The notes: generated by a model from the letters alone, not told the origin. Shown: positions 1 through 7,958, numbered from the stretch's first letter. The stretch: 64,000 nucleotides of DNA from Gammaproteobacteria bacterium (GCA_022071965.1 JAJVIQ010000020.1:1-64000); one strand, 5' to 3'. A program made the numbers and translations.

Positions 1-147
1 CGCGTGCTGCGGGCGTCCGCGGCCGAGGTGATCGGCATCGCCTGTCCACAGGCGGCGATCGACGTCGATACCGAGGCGGACCTCGAGCGGCTCGGCGCGA
101 ACGCCTCGGCCGCCGGCAGCCGCGCCGGGGAGCGCGGCGCCGGCTAG
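1..147 (+). CDS. C-terminal end of a MobA-like nucleotidyltransferase (partial)
   Basis: The frame is open from the first base to a TAG stop at 145-147, leaving 48 residues. The piece IDVDTEADLERL matches the C-terminal 'D-x-D-T-x-x-D-L' signature common in MobA/CofC/MocA-type NTP transferases, where it contributes to the metal and product site. The last ~15 residues are low-complexity Ala/Gly/Arg. The gene starts upstream of the window, so the substrate (a molybdopterin or other phosphorylated acceptor) cannot be judged. The family call rests on one short motif. Confidence 0.55.
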   Translation, partial: RVLRASAAEVIGIACPQAAIDVDTEADLERLGANASAAGSRAGERGAG

Positions 148-410
148 GGCTGCTGCCGCGGCTGCGCTCGCCGTCGGCGCGAAGGGCGGGCGATGCCCGG
201 TCTTGCCGGTCAGCGACAGTCGTGATGCCGGCCGGCGGTTTCGCGACAACCCCTTCTACCACCTCAGGGTTATTGCCGTTCGCGGGCCGTGTTCTTACGC
301 TGCATGCGGGAAATTGTCCTGCGCTGCCCGGGGATGGCGACGACCCCGGCGCAGGGGCTCGACCGGGTACCCTTGTCACCCAGCCCGTCGCAGTCAGACA
401 GGAGGCACGA

Positions 411-2180
411 ATGAAGACCTCTAACCGCAACACTCTCCTGGCAGGGATCGCCGTGACACTCATGCACGGCATCGGTCCGGCCGGTGCGGCCGAGGCCGTC
501 ACCGACGAGGAACTGCGCGGCGCGCCGACGAACACCGCGGAGTGGCTGATCTACGGGCGCACCTATGACAACCAGCGCTACAGCCCGCTCACTCAGATCA
601 CACCGGAGAACGTCGCCGGGCTGCGTCCGGTGTGGGCGTTCTCCGTGGGTAACGTCGACGGCATCGAGGCGACGCCGCTGGTCGACAACGGCGTGATGTA
701 CGTCTCCGGTCCGCACGCCACGGTGTTCGCGCTGGACGCGCGCACCGGGCGCCGCCTCTGGCAGTACAAACCCGAGGAACCGGAGGGCCTCGGCACGGTG
801 CTGTGCTGCGGTCCCGTGAATCGCGGCCTGGCCCTGTGGGGCGAGATGGTCTACGTGATGACGCTCGACGCGCGGCTGGTCGCGCTGAATCGCGACACCG
901 GCGCCGTGGTGTGGGAGAAGACCTTCGGCGACTGGCAGCAGGGCTACGCCGCGACCGGCGCGCCCTATGTCGTGAAGGACAAGGTCATCGTCGGTGTGGC
1001 CGGCGGCGAGTACGGCATACGCGGCTATCTGCAGGCCTATGACGCGAAGACCGGCGAGCTGGCGTGGACCACCTACACCATCCCGGCGCCGGGCGAGCCC
1101 GGCAGCGAGACCTGGACAGGGGACACGTGGAAGACCGGCGGTGCGCCGACCTGGCAGAGCGGGGCCTACGATCCGGAGCTCAACCTCGTCTACTGGGGCA
1201 CGGGCAACCCCGGGCCATGGGTCGCGGAGCTGCGGCCCGGAGACAATCTCTATTCCTGCGCGCTGCTGGCGCTGGATGCCGACACCGGCAAGATCAAGTG
1301 GCACTTCCAGTACACGCCCAACGACGGCTGGGACTACGACGGCAACAACGCGCCCGTCCTTGCCGACGTGACGATCGACGGCAAGCCGGTGAAGGCCGCC
1401 CTGCAGTCCAACCGCAACGGCTTCTTCTACGTGCTCGATCGCACCAACGGCAAGTTCCTGTTCGCGGTGCCGGCGGTCGAGGGGATCAACTGGACCACGG
1501 GCCTGGATCCGCAGACGGGGCGCCCCGCGATCAACGAGGCGATGAAGCCGAAGGCGGATCAGAAGACCGTGACGCCGATCGTGCCGGGCCTGGAGGGCGG
1601 CACCAACTGGTTCCCGATGGCCTACAACCCCGATCTCGGCTACGTCTTCGTGCCGATCAACCAGTGGGCGATGTCGCTGACCAGCCACAAGAAGGAGGAC
1701 ATCGCCTACAAGCCCGGCCAGGTCTACATGGGCGTGGACTACAAGATGCACACCGAGGGCGACACCGTGGGACACCTGAAGGCCTTCGACGTGGCCAACC
1801 GCAAGTGGGTGTGGGACGTTGCCAGCCCGCTGCCGCTGTTCGCGGGCGTGCTCGCGACCAAGACCGGCCTGGTGTTCACCGGCGATCAGCTCGGCTTCGT
1901 GAGCGCCACGGACGCGAAGAGCGGCAAGGTGCTGTGGCGTTTCCAGACCGGGTCGGCCATCAACGCCTCGCCGATCACCTACGAGATCGGCGGCAAGCAG
2001 TACGTGGCGATACCCTCGGGCCTGGGCGGTGACCCGTCGTTCTATTACCAGGGACCGAAGGGCGGCACGGTATGGGTCTTCGGGCTGGAGCCGCTGTCCG
2101 CGGAGGAGGCCTACAGCGGACCGTGGACCGGTCACGTCGTGCCGGTAGAGGGCGGCTTGACGCCGGTGCCGGCGCAATAA
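411..2180 (+). CDS. PQQ-dependent alcohol dehydrogenase, probably lanthanide-type
   Basis: A 589-residue periplasmic quinoprotein expected to oxidise an alcohol or aldehyde and pass electrons to a cytochrome c. The ATG at 411 is chosen because it follows AGGAGG and opens a Sec signal peptide (about residues 1-27, cleavage near AGA-A); the frame runs open further upstream without a credible start. Family landmarks are the adjacent-cysteine pair Cys132-Cys133 and the PQQ/metal ligands Glu200, Asn266 and Asp308. Residue 310 is Asp (W-D-Y-D-G). In this family an Asp two residues after the catalytic Asp marks lanthanide enzymes (XoxF, PedH), whereas Ca enzymes such as MxaF carry Ala there. The next gene encodes a likely electron acceptor. 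Alcohol range is unknown; it could be an ethanol-type rather than a methanol enzyme. Confidence 0.93.
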   Translation: MKTSNRNTLLAGIAVTLMHGIGPAGAAEAVTDEELRGAPTNTAEWLIYGRTYDNQRYSPLTQITPENVAGLRPVWAFSVGNVDGIEATPLVDNGVMYVSGPHATVFALDARTGRRLWQYKPEEPEGLGTVLCCGPVNRGLALWGEMVYVMTLDARLVALNRDTGAVVWEKTFGDWQQGYAATGAPYVVKDKVIVGVAGGEYGIRGYLQAYDAKTGELAWTTYTIPAPGEPGSETWTGDTWKTGGAPTWQSGAYDPELNLVYWGTGNPGPWVAELRPGDNLYSCALLALDADTGKIKWHFQYTPNDGWDYDGNNAPVLADVTIDGKPVKAALQSNRNGFFYVLDRTNGKFLFAVPAVEGINWTTGLDPQTGRPAINEAMKPKADQKTVTPIVPGLEGGTNWFPMAYNPDLGYVFVPINQWAMSLTSHKKEDIAYKPGQVYMGVDYKMHTEGDTVGHLKAFDVANRKWVWDVASPLPLFAGVLATKTGLVFTGDQLGFVSATDAKSGKVLWRFQTGSAINASPITYEIGGKQYVAIPSGLGGDPSFYYQGPKGGTVWVFGLEPLSAEEAYSGPWTGHVVPVEGGLTPVPAQ

Positions 2181-2195
2181 GACGATCGCCCGCGC

Positions 2196-2627
2196 ATGAT
2201 TCACCCGCAACGAAATACGGCCCGGTCGGTGCGTGACCGGGCCGCGGGGCTCGGCTGCGCCGCCCTTGTCATCGCGCTGTCGGCGGGCGCAGCGTCGCCC
2301 GGCGCGCGCGCCCAGGCGCACAATCCGCCCAAGGCGCAGGCCGATACCTACGACTATCGATGGACGGAGAATCCCTTCGCCGGTAACAAGGAGAAGATCG
2401 CCGACGGTCAGCGGCTCTACAAGAACACCTGCTACATCTGCCATCTCGACAACGGTGGCCGCGGACCGGACCTGAAGAAGTCCAAGCTCGTGGACACCGC
2501 CTTCCTCCGCATCGTGCGCGAGGGCCGCAAGGGCACGCAGATGCCCGCGTGGCGCGAGAAGCTCACGGAGGAGGAGATGTGGGAGATCTACGCGTACATC
2601 CGGGCGCAGGCGGAGGCGGCGAAGTAG
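2196..2627 (+). CDS. Periplasmic cytochrome c, likely electron acceptor of the PQQ dehydrogenase
   Basis: A 143-residue class I cytochrome c beginning 15 bases after the PQQ dehydrogenase. A hydrophobic export signal ends near residue 40 (ARA-QA). One haem-binding motif, C79-Y-I-C82-H83, is present, and Met116 in G-T-Q-M-P-A-W is the likely sixth ligand. Size and position match the dedicated cytochromes (XoxG/cL-like) that take electrons from PQQ alcohol dehydrogenases. A Lys/Arg-rich stretch around the haem (KKSKL, REGRKG) could dock the acidic dehydrogenase, but that is inference. Confidence 0.88.
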   Translation: MIHPQRNTARSVRDRAAGLGCAALVIALSAGAASPGARAQAHNPPKAQADTYDYRWTENPFAGNKEKIADGQRLYKNTCYICHLDNGGRGPDLKKSKLVDTAFLRIVREGRKGTQMPAWREKLTEEEMWEIYAYIRAQAEAAK

Positions 2628-2743
2628 CGCCGTGCGCCGCCGCGGTACCGACCCGTGCGCGGGCGCGGCAACGGTGGGCGAGGAGGGCGCCGCGCACGGC
2701 AATGCGCTGCACTACGTACGCACGGCATGCCGAAAGGACGGGC

Positions 2744-2995
2744 TCATCTGGCACCGGCAGCCGTGAACGCCGCCAGCTCCCAGGTGTGCGTGCGCTCGTC
2801 ATGACGCAACACGTAGGTGTCGCCGTCGTCGGCCCGACAGCGATAGTAGCGATGGTCCGGCCCATACCACCGGTCGACCAGCTCCAACACCTCGAGCCGG
2901 CGCTCGCCCAGCCAGAAGGCGCGGGGTTCCTCTTGCCCGCGGTATCCGGCGCAGGATTCCACGCGTATGCCCATCTCCGGCTTCGCCAGGTTCAT
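2744..2995 (-). CDS. Small conserved-looking protein of unknown function (DUF6504-like)
   Basis: An 83-residue protein read toward the cytochrome gene. The body contains FWLGERRLEV, DRWYGPDHRYY and YVLRHD, a pattern I associate with small soluble bacterial proteins of the DUF6504 kind, rich in charged and aromatic residues. The ATG at 2995 is preferred over the longer frame because upstream codons are Pro/Arg/Gly-rich and look non-coding; a second Met at 2974 is possible. No signal peptide or membrane segment is present. No function can be assigned. Confidence 0.6.
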   Translation of the reverse strand: MNLAKPEMGIRVESCAGYRGQEEPRAFWLGERRLEVLELVDRWYGPDHRYYRCRADDGDTYVLRHDERTHTWELAAFTAAGAR

Positions 2996-3100
2996 GCGGC
3001 CGGCCGGCCGCCCACGCATACTGTAGCAAGCGGCGGCGACGGGCGGCGAAGCCACGGGCAAACCGGCGATGCCGCCCCGCGGCATGTCGGCGCGCCCCAC

Positions 3101-3111
3101 GGGGGGGGGGG
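3101..3111. repeat. Run of eleven G (otherwise empty 2996-3282 intergenic stretch)
   Basis: An 11-base G homopolymer sits in the 287-base space between the divergent small genes that start at 2995 and 3283. It lies about 105 bases upstream of the start on the minus strand, outside either reading frame chosen here. Such runs are prone to slippage, or to miscounting in sequencing. I see no other supportable feature in this gap. Confidence 0.6.
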
Positions 3112-3282
3112 AGGCTCGCATCGGGCACGCACGCCGGGATGTCCTTGGTGCACCCGGTTGAATCGGCTGATCGGCTGCAGGGCGGCCCGCGCCGGGAAAG
3201 CCGCTTGCGGCCCACCGTAGTAGTTCATGACCGGCGCCGGGACTAGACTGAACTCGAGGGCCAGAGGTCGGAGGAGCCGGAT

Positions 3283-3522
3283 ATGTACGGAGCGGAGACC
3301 GGAAAATATCGGTTTGTCGTCAAAGAAGGGCGGGTGGAGGGGGGCAGCGGTGACCACCCGCCGGTGACCCTGGCGCTGGAGCCGGCCGGGGAGCAGATCG
3401 GGGTATTACGAGAGGGGCACCTGTCGCTGCGGCTGGCCGCGGGATTCAGCGTCGAACAGGCGAGAGAGCTGGCGCGGCGCCTGAACGATGTCGTGATCAG
3501 CGTCGCCTTCGTCAAGTACTGA
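3283..3522 (+). CDS. Hypothetical 79-residue protein
   Basis: A short frame with a good ribosome-binding site (GGAGGAG about 10 bases before the ATG). The product is hydrophilic with balanced charges, lacks a signal peptide, and ends in a predicted helix (VEQARELARRLNDVV) followed by a beta-like ISVAFVKY. Codon choice looks like that of its neighbours. I do not recognise a family. It lies upstream of the two csrA-type genes but is separated from them by 343 bases, so co-transcription is doubtful. Confidence 0.55.
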   Translation: MYGAETGKYRFVVKEGRVEGGSGDHPPVTLALEPAGEQIGVLREGHLSLRLAAGFSVEQARELARRLNDVVISVAFVKY

Positions 3523-3865
3523 GGAATTCGCCCGCGCCCGTCCTGCGTACCCGTCCGCGCAGACGCATGTGCTGCCATCGACCCCGGGGGCCGTCCTCGC
3601 CTCGGCACTGCTCGCCGTCCTCGCCATCGAGGCGGGGCTGAAGCCGCCGTGGACACCGGCCGTACCCGTGGAGTACGAGCGGAACCGCCTGGGCTGCGCC
3701 GCGCTCGGCGTCGTTGCTCGCGTCCATTGTCTTGACGCCGATCAACCGGCGGCCGCAAATATCTTGTTGTTGCGCGCATGCACATTGCATGTAGCGGAAA
3801 ATCCGGCTAATTTCGCGGCACAACAGAGACCCCTTTACTGTCCCGGAGAAGGCAGGGAGGCATCG
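3523..3865. other. Non-coding stretch upstream of the csrA pair, with an inverted repeat
   Basis: 343 bases without a convincing gene. An in-frame upward extension of the next gene exists but has no start signal and an implausible composition. The part from about 3757 is markedly AT-richer and holds a perfect 6-base inverted repeat, CATGCA-cat-TGCATG, at 3777-3791, a reasonable place for a promoter or operator of the downstream pair. The regulator is unknown. Confidence 0.35.
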
Positions 3866-4090
3866 ATGATCTTCGTTACGCGTAGTCCGAGTCAGTCGGT
3901 CTACATCTCGCTTGGCCCGGACGTCGATCCGGACACGCCCGTTGGAGAGATATTCAAGGACGGCCCGATCCGTGTGCGTGTGGTGACCGCCCAGGGGTCG
4001 CAGGTCCGTCTGGGCGTGGACCTGCCAACGCTGCTCGAGGTCCGGCGCGAGGCGCAGCTCGACAACAGCGCCATATCCGATCTGCCATGA
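3866..4090 (+). CDS. Divergent CsrA/Rsm-family protein with an inserted segment (RsmN/RsmF-like)
   Basis: A 74-residue protein starting after GGGAGG and lying 34 bases upstream of canonical csrA. It aligns with CsrA at both ends: MIFVTRS corresponds to MLILTRR, and [21 protein letters not shown] corresponds to the GNQVRIG...VHREE region, keeping the Arg that contacts RNA. Between the first and second conserved strands there are about 10-12 extra residues (around [18 protein letters not shown]). A comparable insertion is known in Pseudomonas RsmN/RsmF, which changes the fold while keeping GGA-motif RNA binding. It probably binds RNA and may oppose or modify CsrA. The family call is strong; the RsmN likeness is by memory of its architecture. 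Confidence 0.72.
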   Translation: MIFVTRSPSQSVYISLGPDVDPDTPVGEIFKDGPIRVRVVTAQGSQVRLGVDLPTLLEVRREAQLDNSAISDLP

Positions 4091-4124
4091 AGTGCAATCA
4101 GAAAAACCAGGAAAGGGGTCTGTC

Positions 4125-4316
4125 ATGCTCATTCTGACCCGCCGTACCGGTGAGGCGATCATGATCGGTGACGATGTCCAGGTCGTCGTCCTCGGAGTCA
4201 AAGGCAACCAGGTGCGCATCGGGATCACCGCGCCGAAGGATCTGCCTGTTCACAGGGAGGAGATCTACCAGAAGGTGCTGCAGGAACGCGCGGAGCAGGC
4301 GGTCGTAAGCGCATAG
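4125..4316 (+). CDS. csrA: Carbon storage regulator CsrA
   Basis: A 63-residue global post-transcriptional regulator that binds GGA motifs in mRNA leaders. The start [18 protein letters not shown] and the [11 protein letters not shown] and PVHREEIY segments are near-canonical, including the RNA-contacting Arg of V-H-R-E-E. ATG at 4125 is chosen over an upstream ATG at 4092 because it restores the universal N-terminus and follows GGAAAGGGG. That leader contains a GGA next to the ribosome-binding site, which would allow the usual autorepression. It is probably co-transcribed with the divergent paralogue just upstream. Confidence 0.96.
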   Translation: MLILTRRTGEAIMIGDDVQVVVLGVKGNQVRIGITAPKDLPVHREEIYQKVLQERAEQAVVSA

Positions 4317-4379
4317 CTGTCAGTGGCGATGCATTGAGCTGGTGTTCGCCCCGGGGCGGCACGTGGATGGGGATCGTAT

Positions 4380-4399
4380 TTGACATAATATACATTATG
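4380..4399 (+). promoter_or_regulatory. AT-rich palindrome overlapping a -35-like TTGACA upstream of the PRPP synthetase gene
   Basis: In a GC-rich setting there is TTGACA at 4380-4385, running into CATAAT-atac-ATTATG at 4384-4399, a perfect 6-base inverted repeat. An operator overlapping a promoter is the natural reading. The -10 element at 17-base spacing is weak, and the gene start is 215 bases downstream, so a long leader would be implied. The rest of 4317-4614 shows nothing else I can support. Confidence 0.35.
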
Positions 4400-4614
4400 C
4401 GAACTTAGGGCCCGAGCAGCACGCGAGCAGCACGTGGGATCCCCGGATGCGCCGCGTGGGCGGGCCGCGGAGCGCCGTTGGCCGGGATACCCGAATTCCG
4501 ATCCCGCGGGCCTTTGAGGTGGATCAGCGACGCGCCGCGCCCGCCACATAGGATCTCACCCTCGAGCCGGGCGGCGCGCGGACGCGCGCCGTGCGCACAC
4601 ACGAGGAATCTGCC

Positions 4615-5598
4615 ATGACCGACCCGGTCCTCTTCGCCCTGAATGCCTCGCAGGAGTTCGGATTGGGCGTGGCCAGGGAAATCGGGCTGCCGCTGGCCGA
4701 TCACGAGGAGCGCGAGTTCGACGATGGCGAGCACAAGGCGCGCCCGCTCGTGACCGTGCGCAACCGCGACGTCTACGTCATCCAGTCCCTCTACGGCGAC
4801 GACCGCCAGAGCGTCAACGACAAGCTCTGCCGCCTGCTGTTCTTCCTCGGCGCCCTGCGCGACGCGGCCGCGGCGCGCGTGACCGCCGTGCTGCCGTACC
4901 TGTGCTACGCGCGCAAGGATATCCGCACGCAGACCCGTGATCCGATCACGACCCGCTATGTCGCCACGCTGCTGGAGGCCGTGGGCGTGCAGCGCGTGGC
5001 GACCCTCGAGGTGCACAACATCGGCGCCTATCAGAACGCCTTCCGCTGCGGCGCGGAGCATCTGCACACCGCCGGCCTGTTCGCCGGTCACATCGCGGCG
5101 ATGGTCCCGCGCGACGGCCCGGTGTGCGTGGTCTCGCCCGATACGGGCGGGGTGAAGCGCGCCGAGCGGCTGCGACAGAGGCTGATGCGCGCGCTGGATC
5201 GGGAAGTGCCCCTTGCCGTCATGGAGAAGGCGCGCGGCAAGGGCGTGCTCACGCCCGGACGCCTGATCGGCGAGGTCGGCGACGGCCTGGCGATCGTGGT
5301 GGACGACATGATCGGAACGGGCGGAACGCTGGCCGCCGCGGCGCGCGCCTGCCGCGCGCAGGGCGCGCGGCGCGTGGTGGCCGCCGCGGCGCACGGCCTG
5401 TTCGTGGGCAATGCCGCGGCGGTGATCGGGGGCGGGGAGCTCGATCAGGTCCTCGTGACGGACACGGTCCCGCCGTTTCGGCTCCCGCCGGATGTCGCCG
5501 CCGCCCGGCTGGGTATCGTGTCCGTGGTCACGCTGTTCGCCGAGGCCATCCGCCGCATGCACGACGGCGGCTCGCTGGTGGAGCTGCTCGAGGACTGA
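4615..5598 (+). CDS. Ribose-phosphate pyrophosphokinase (PRPP synthetase-like)
   Basis: A 327-residue protein expected to transfer pyrophosphate from ATP to ribose 5-phosphate. ATG at 4615 follows GAGGAA; an in-frame GTG at 4591 is less likely. The tandem phosphoribosyltransferase fold shows PYLCYARKD (residues 94-102), VSPDTGGVKRAERL and the PRPP loop VVDDMIGTGGTL (228-239), where housekeeping enzymes usually have D-T-G-G-T. The segment around LEVHNIGAYQNAF replaces the usual 'DLHs-QIQGFF', so this is a divergent paralogue rather than the main prs. It converges on an operon containing a phosphoribosyltransferase, which could use the PRPP. Confidence 0.85.
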   Translation: MTDPVLFALNASQEFGLGVAREIGLPLADHEEREFDDGEHKARPLVTVRNRDVYVIQSLYGDDRQSVNDKLCRLLFFLGALRDAAAARVTAVLPYLCYARKDIRTQTRDPITTRYVATLLEAVGVQRVATLEVHNIGAYQNAFRCGAEHLHTAGLFAGHIAAMVPRDGPVCVVSPDTGGVKRAERLRQRLMRALDREVPLAVMEKARGKGVLTPGRLIGEVGDGLAIVVDDMIGTGGTLAAAARACRAQGARRVVAAAAHGLFVGNAAAVIGGGELDQVLVTDTVPPFRLPPDVAAARLGIVSVVTLFAEAIRRMHDGGSLVELLED

Positions 5599-5633
5599 GG
5601 CGTCCGCCGCGGGCGAACGAGGCCCGTGCGCTA

Positions 5634-6656
5634 TCAGTCCTGGCAGGCCTGCCGGTGGCGTTCCGCGATCTGCAGGTATTCGCGCGCCTCGCCCAGCCAG
5701 CGGGGCCAGAGCTGGCGGGGCCGATCGAGGACGTGCAGCGCCGCCAGGCGCGCACGCACGCAGGCTCGCACGCCCATGTAGTAATGACACAGCGCCGCGG
5801 GCGCCCTGTCGCCGCTCGTCGCGCCATAGAGCTCGACGATGAGCGCGGCGAGATGGCCGGCGTCGAGACGCTCGCACTCCATCGCCAGGTACGAGATCTC
5901 CTCCCAGGGATCGATGATGCGGAAGTCGCGATTGAACTCCAGCCGATCGTAGATGACGGGTGGCGTTTCCAGGCAGATGTGCTCGGGGCGCAGATCCCCG
6001 TGGCCTTCGAGGATCCGCCCTGCCCTGGCGGCCAGATGCTCGGGCGCCTGGCGTTGCCAGGCGAGCAGACCGTCATGGACCGCCGCGATCGCGTCCTTGG
6101 GCAGGTCGAGGATCGGATCGAGCAGCAGGCGCCGGTTCAACCTCAGGCCTTCCGCGCAACGCTGCAGGTAGGCGCCCGGGCCCATCGCCGCCGTCTGTCC
6201 CTGTCGATAGAACTGCACGAGCCTCTCGATCACGCCACGCATCGGCGCCTCGAGCGGCGCTCGCGCCCTGATCAGTCGATCCAGCATGCGTTGCCGGTCG
6301 AGCCGCCGCATCCGGACCAGCCAGTCCACGGCCGCGCCGCTGCCGCCGAGCTCCAGCTCACCGTGCGCGTTCCGGGTCAACGGCACGACACCCAGATAGA
6401 CCCCGGGGGCGAGCGCGCTGTTGAGACGCACCTCTTCGCGGCAGAAGTGCTCACGGGCCGCGATCGTGCTGAAGTCGAGATAATCGTGCCGGACCGGCTT
6501 CTTCAGCTTGTAGGCATGGCCGTCGGTCAGGAACACCCACGACATGTGGGTTTCGATGGAGACGATCTCGGCGGCATCCGGGTAGGATTCCGCCCGGCAC
6601 AGCCAGGCAACCTTGCGCGCCAGCCCCTGGTCATCGACCGCGGTGGCGACCGTCAC
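5634..6656 (-). CDS. COG2187-type protein (aminoglycoside phosphotransferase-like)
   Basis: A 340-residue protein similar to COG2187 proteins, which have a kinase-like (APH) fold and in some bacteria are joined to a P-loop kinase; here that second domain is missing. The recognisable core is HGDLRPEHICLE (the APH-like catalytic loop, His-Gly-Asp) followed by IIDPWEEISYLAMECERL, which carries a DPWE variant of the usual metal-binding D-x-E/D. The GTG start at 6656 is set by a 4-base GTGA overlap with the stop of the upstream hydrolase gene, so the two are translationally coupled. Substrate unknown. Confidence 0.8.
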   Translation of the reverse strand: MTVATAVDDQGLARKVAWLCRAESYPDAAEIVSIETHMSWVFLTDGHAYKLKKPVRHDYLDFSTIAAREHFCREEVRLNSALAPGVYLGVVPLTRNAHGELELGGSGAAVDWLVRMRRLDRQRMLDRLIRARAPLEAPMRGVIERLVQFYRQGQTAAMGPGAYLQRCAEGLRLNRRLLLDPILDLPKDAIAAVHDGLLAWQRQAPEHLAARAGRILEGHGDLRPEHICLETPPVIYDRLEFNRDFRIIDPWEEISYLAMECERLDAGHLAALIVELYGATSGDRAPAALCHYYMGVRACVRARLAALHVLDRPRQLWPRWLGEAREYLQIAERHRQACQD

Positions 6657-7312
6657 GGAGGGTGCGCCCCCCCGGTGAGGTAGCGCGCGAACCAGGCGGC
6701 GGCGAGTTCGGCGGCCTGCTCCAGCGTGCCGGGTTCCTCGAAGAGGTGGGTGGCGCCCGCCACGACCTCGAGGGCCTTGACCGCATTCAGCAGCGCATAG
6801 GCCTGGCGATTGAGCGCCAGCACCTCCTCGTCGTCGCCGCCGACGATCAGCATCGTGGGCGCCTGCACCCGCGGCAGGTAGGTGGCGGCGAGGTCCGGGC
6901 GCCCGCCGCGCGAGACGATCGCCTTGATGTCCTGCCCTCCCACGGCGGCCGCCACGAGCGCGGCGGCGGCCCCGGTGCTGGCACCAAAGTAGCCGGTGTC
7001 GAGATCGCGGCAATGCGGTTCCTGTGCGAGCCACCGGGTCGCGCCAAGCAGACGCCCGGCGAGCAGATCGATGTCGAAACGGTTCAGATAATCGCGGTCC
7101 TCGGCCTCGGTCAGGAGGTCGAACAGCAGCGTCGCCAGCCCGGCGCGATGCAGGGTGTCGGCCACGAAACGATTGCGCGGCGACAGGCGGCTGCTGCCGC
7201 TGCCGTGCGCGAACACGACAATGCCCCTGGCCGCCCCGGGGATGATGAGTTCGCCCGCGTGCGGAGCGTCATCCAGCGGGATCCGCACCTGCAGCGTACG
7301 CACTCCCGTCAT
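6653..7312 (-). CDS. Alpha/beta hydrolase (dienelactone hydrolase family)
   Basis: A 219-residue cytoplasmic hydrolase. The oxyanion region is FAHGSGSSR (about 35-42), the nucleophile elbow is G-A-S112-T-G, an acid at Asp160/161 follows the strand TMLIVGGDD, and His189 in GATHLFEEPG completes the triad. The start at 7312 lies one base after the stop of the phosphoribosyltransferase gene, and the 3' end overlaps the COG2187 gene, so the three form a tight operon. Proteins of this subfamily often sit beside phosphoribosyltransferases; the substrate is not known. Confidence 0.85.
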   Translation of the reverse strand: MTGVRTLQVRIPLDDAPHAGELIIPGAARGIVVFAHGSGSSRLSPRNRFVADTLHRAGLATLLFDLLTEAEDRDYLNRFDIDLLAGRLLGATRWLAQEPHCRDLDTGYFGASTGAAAALVAAAVGGQDIKAIVSRGGRPDLAATYLPRVQAPTMLIVGGDDEEVLALNRQAYALLNAVKALEVVAGATHLFEEPGTLEQAAELAAAWFARYLTGGAHPP

Positions 7313-7313
7313 G

Positions 7314-7958
7314 TCACGGCTTCCCTGCCCCGTGTATCCCGGCGAGCAGCGCGGCGACCTCCTCGTCGCCCGTCTGGCTGAAGTCCTGGTAGTAGGCGCC
7401 GACCGCGCCCATGAACATGGCGGGCACATCGCAGGCGACGAACTCATCGACGATCCGGCCAAGCGATTCGGCCGTGTCGCGCGGCGCGACCGGGACGGCG
7501 AGCACCAGCTTGCCGGGCCCGCGCTTGCGCGTCTGCATGATCGCCGCCCGGACCGTCAGGCCGGTGGCGATGCCGTCGTCGACGACGATGGCGATGCGTC
7601 CGGCGAGCGGGATCGGCGCACGCGCGCCGATATAGCGTTCATGGCGCCGCTGCGCCTCCTCGCGCTGCGCCGCCACGGCACGATCGAACCAGCCCCGGTC
7701 GAGCTCGTCCACCTCGTCGGGATTCACCGCCAGCTCGCCGCTCTCGGTGACCGCCGCAATGGCGTACTCCGGGTTCCCCGGGTGGCCGATCTTGCGCGCC
7801 GTGACGAGATCGAGCGGCATCGCCAGCGCGCGGGCCACCTCGGCGGCGACCGGTACGCCGCCGCGCGGCAGGGCGAGGACCACGCCGTCCTGGCCGCGAT
7901 ACTTCAGGAGCAGTCTGGCGAGCTTGCGCCCGGCATCGGCCCGATCGATGAAGTGCAT
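7314..7958 (-). CDS. Phosphoribosyltransferase-fold protein
   Basis: A 214-residue type I phosphoribosyltransferase-fold protein. ALPRGGVPVAAEVA (29-42) and the PRPP-binding loop IVVDDGIATGLTV (124-136) are typical of the COG1926 group, whose members are often encoded with a dienelactone-hydrolase-like partner. It is first in a three-gene operon. The acceptor base is unknown; a PRPP synthetase-like gene lies 1.7 kb away on the other strand. The 230 bases between this start and polX hold the divergent promoters but no motif I would defend. Confidence 0.86.
   Translation of the reverse strand: MHFIDRADAGRKLARLLLKYRGQDGVVLALPRGGVPVAAEVARALAMPLDLVTARKIGHPGNPEYAIAAVTESGELAVNPDEVDELDRGWFDRAVAAQREEAQRRHERYIGARAPIPLAGRIAIVVDDGIATGLTVRAAIMQTRKRGPGKLVLAVPVAPRDTAESLGRIVDEFVACDVPAMFMGAVGAYYQDFSQTGDEEVAALLAGIHGAGKP

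Noticed and set aside
2629-2700. Inverted repeat GCCGTGCGC / GCGCACGGC after the cytochrome gene as a terminator
   Set aside because: The arms are 54 bases apart and no T-run follows; a compact hairpin does not form from these arms.
3569-3865. Upstream in-frame extension of the CsrA-like gene to a 173-residue protein
   Set aside because: The extension lacks a start signal and has non-coding-like composition, while the ATG at 3866 has GGGAGG and begins the conserved MIFVTRS strand.
5124-6683. A 519-codon plus-strand frame running from inside the PRPP synthetase gene across the COG2187 gene
   Set aside because: It overlaps two genuine genes in other frames and has no ribosome-binding site or domain.
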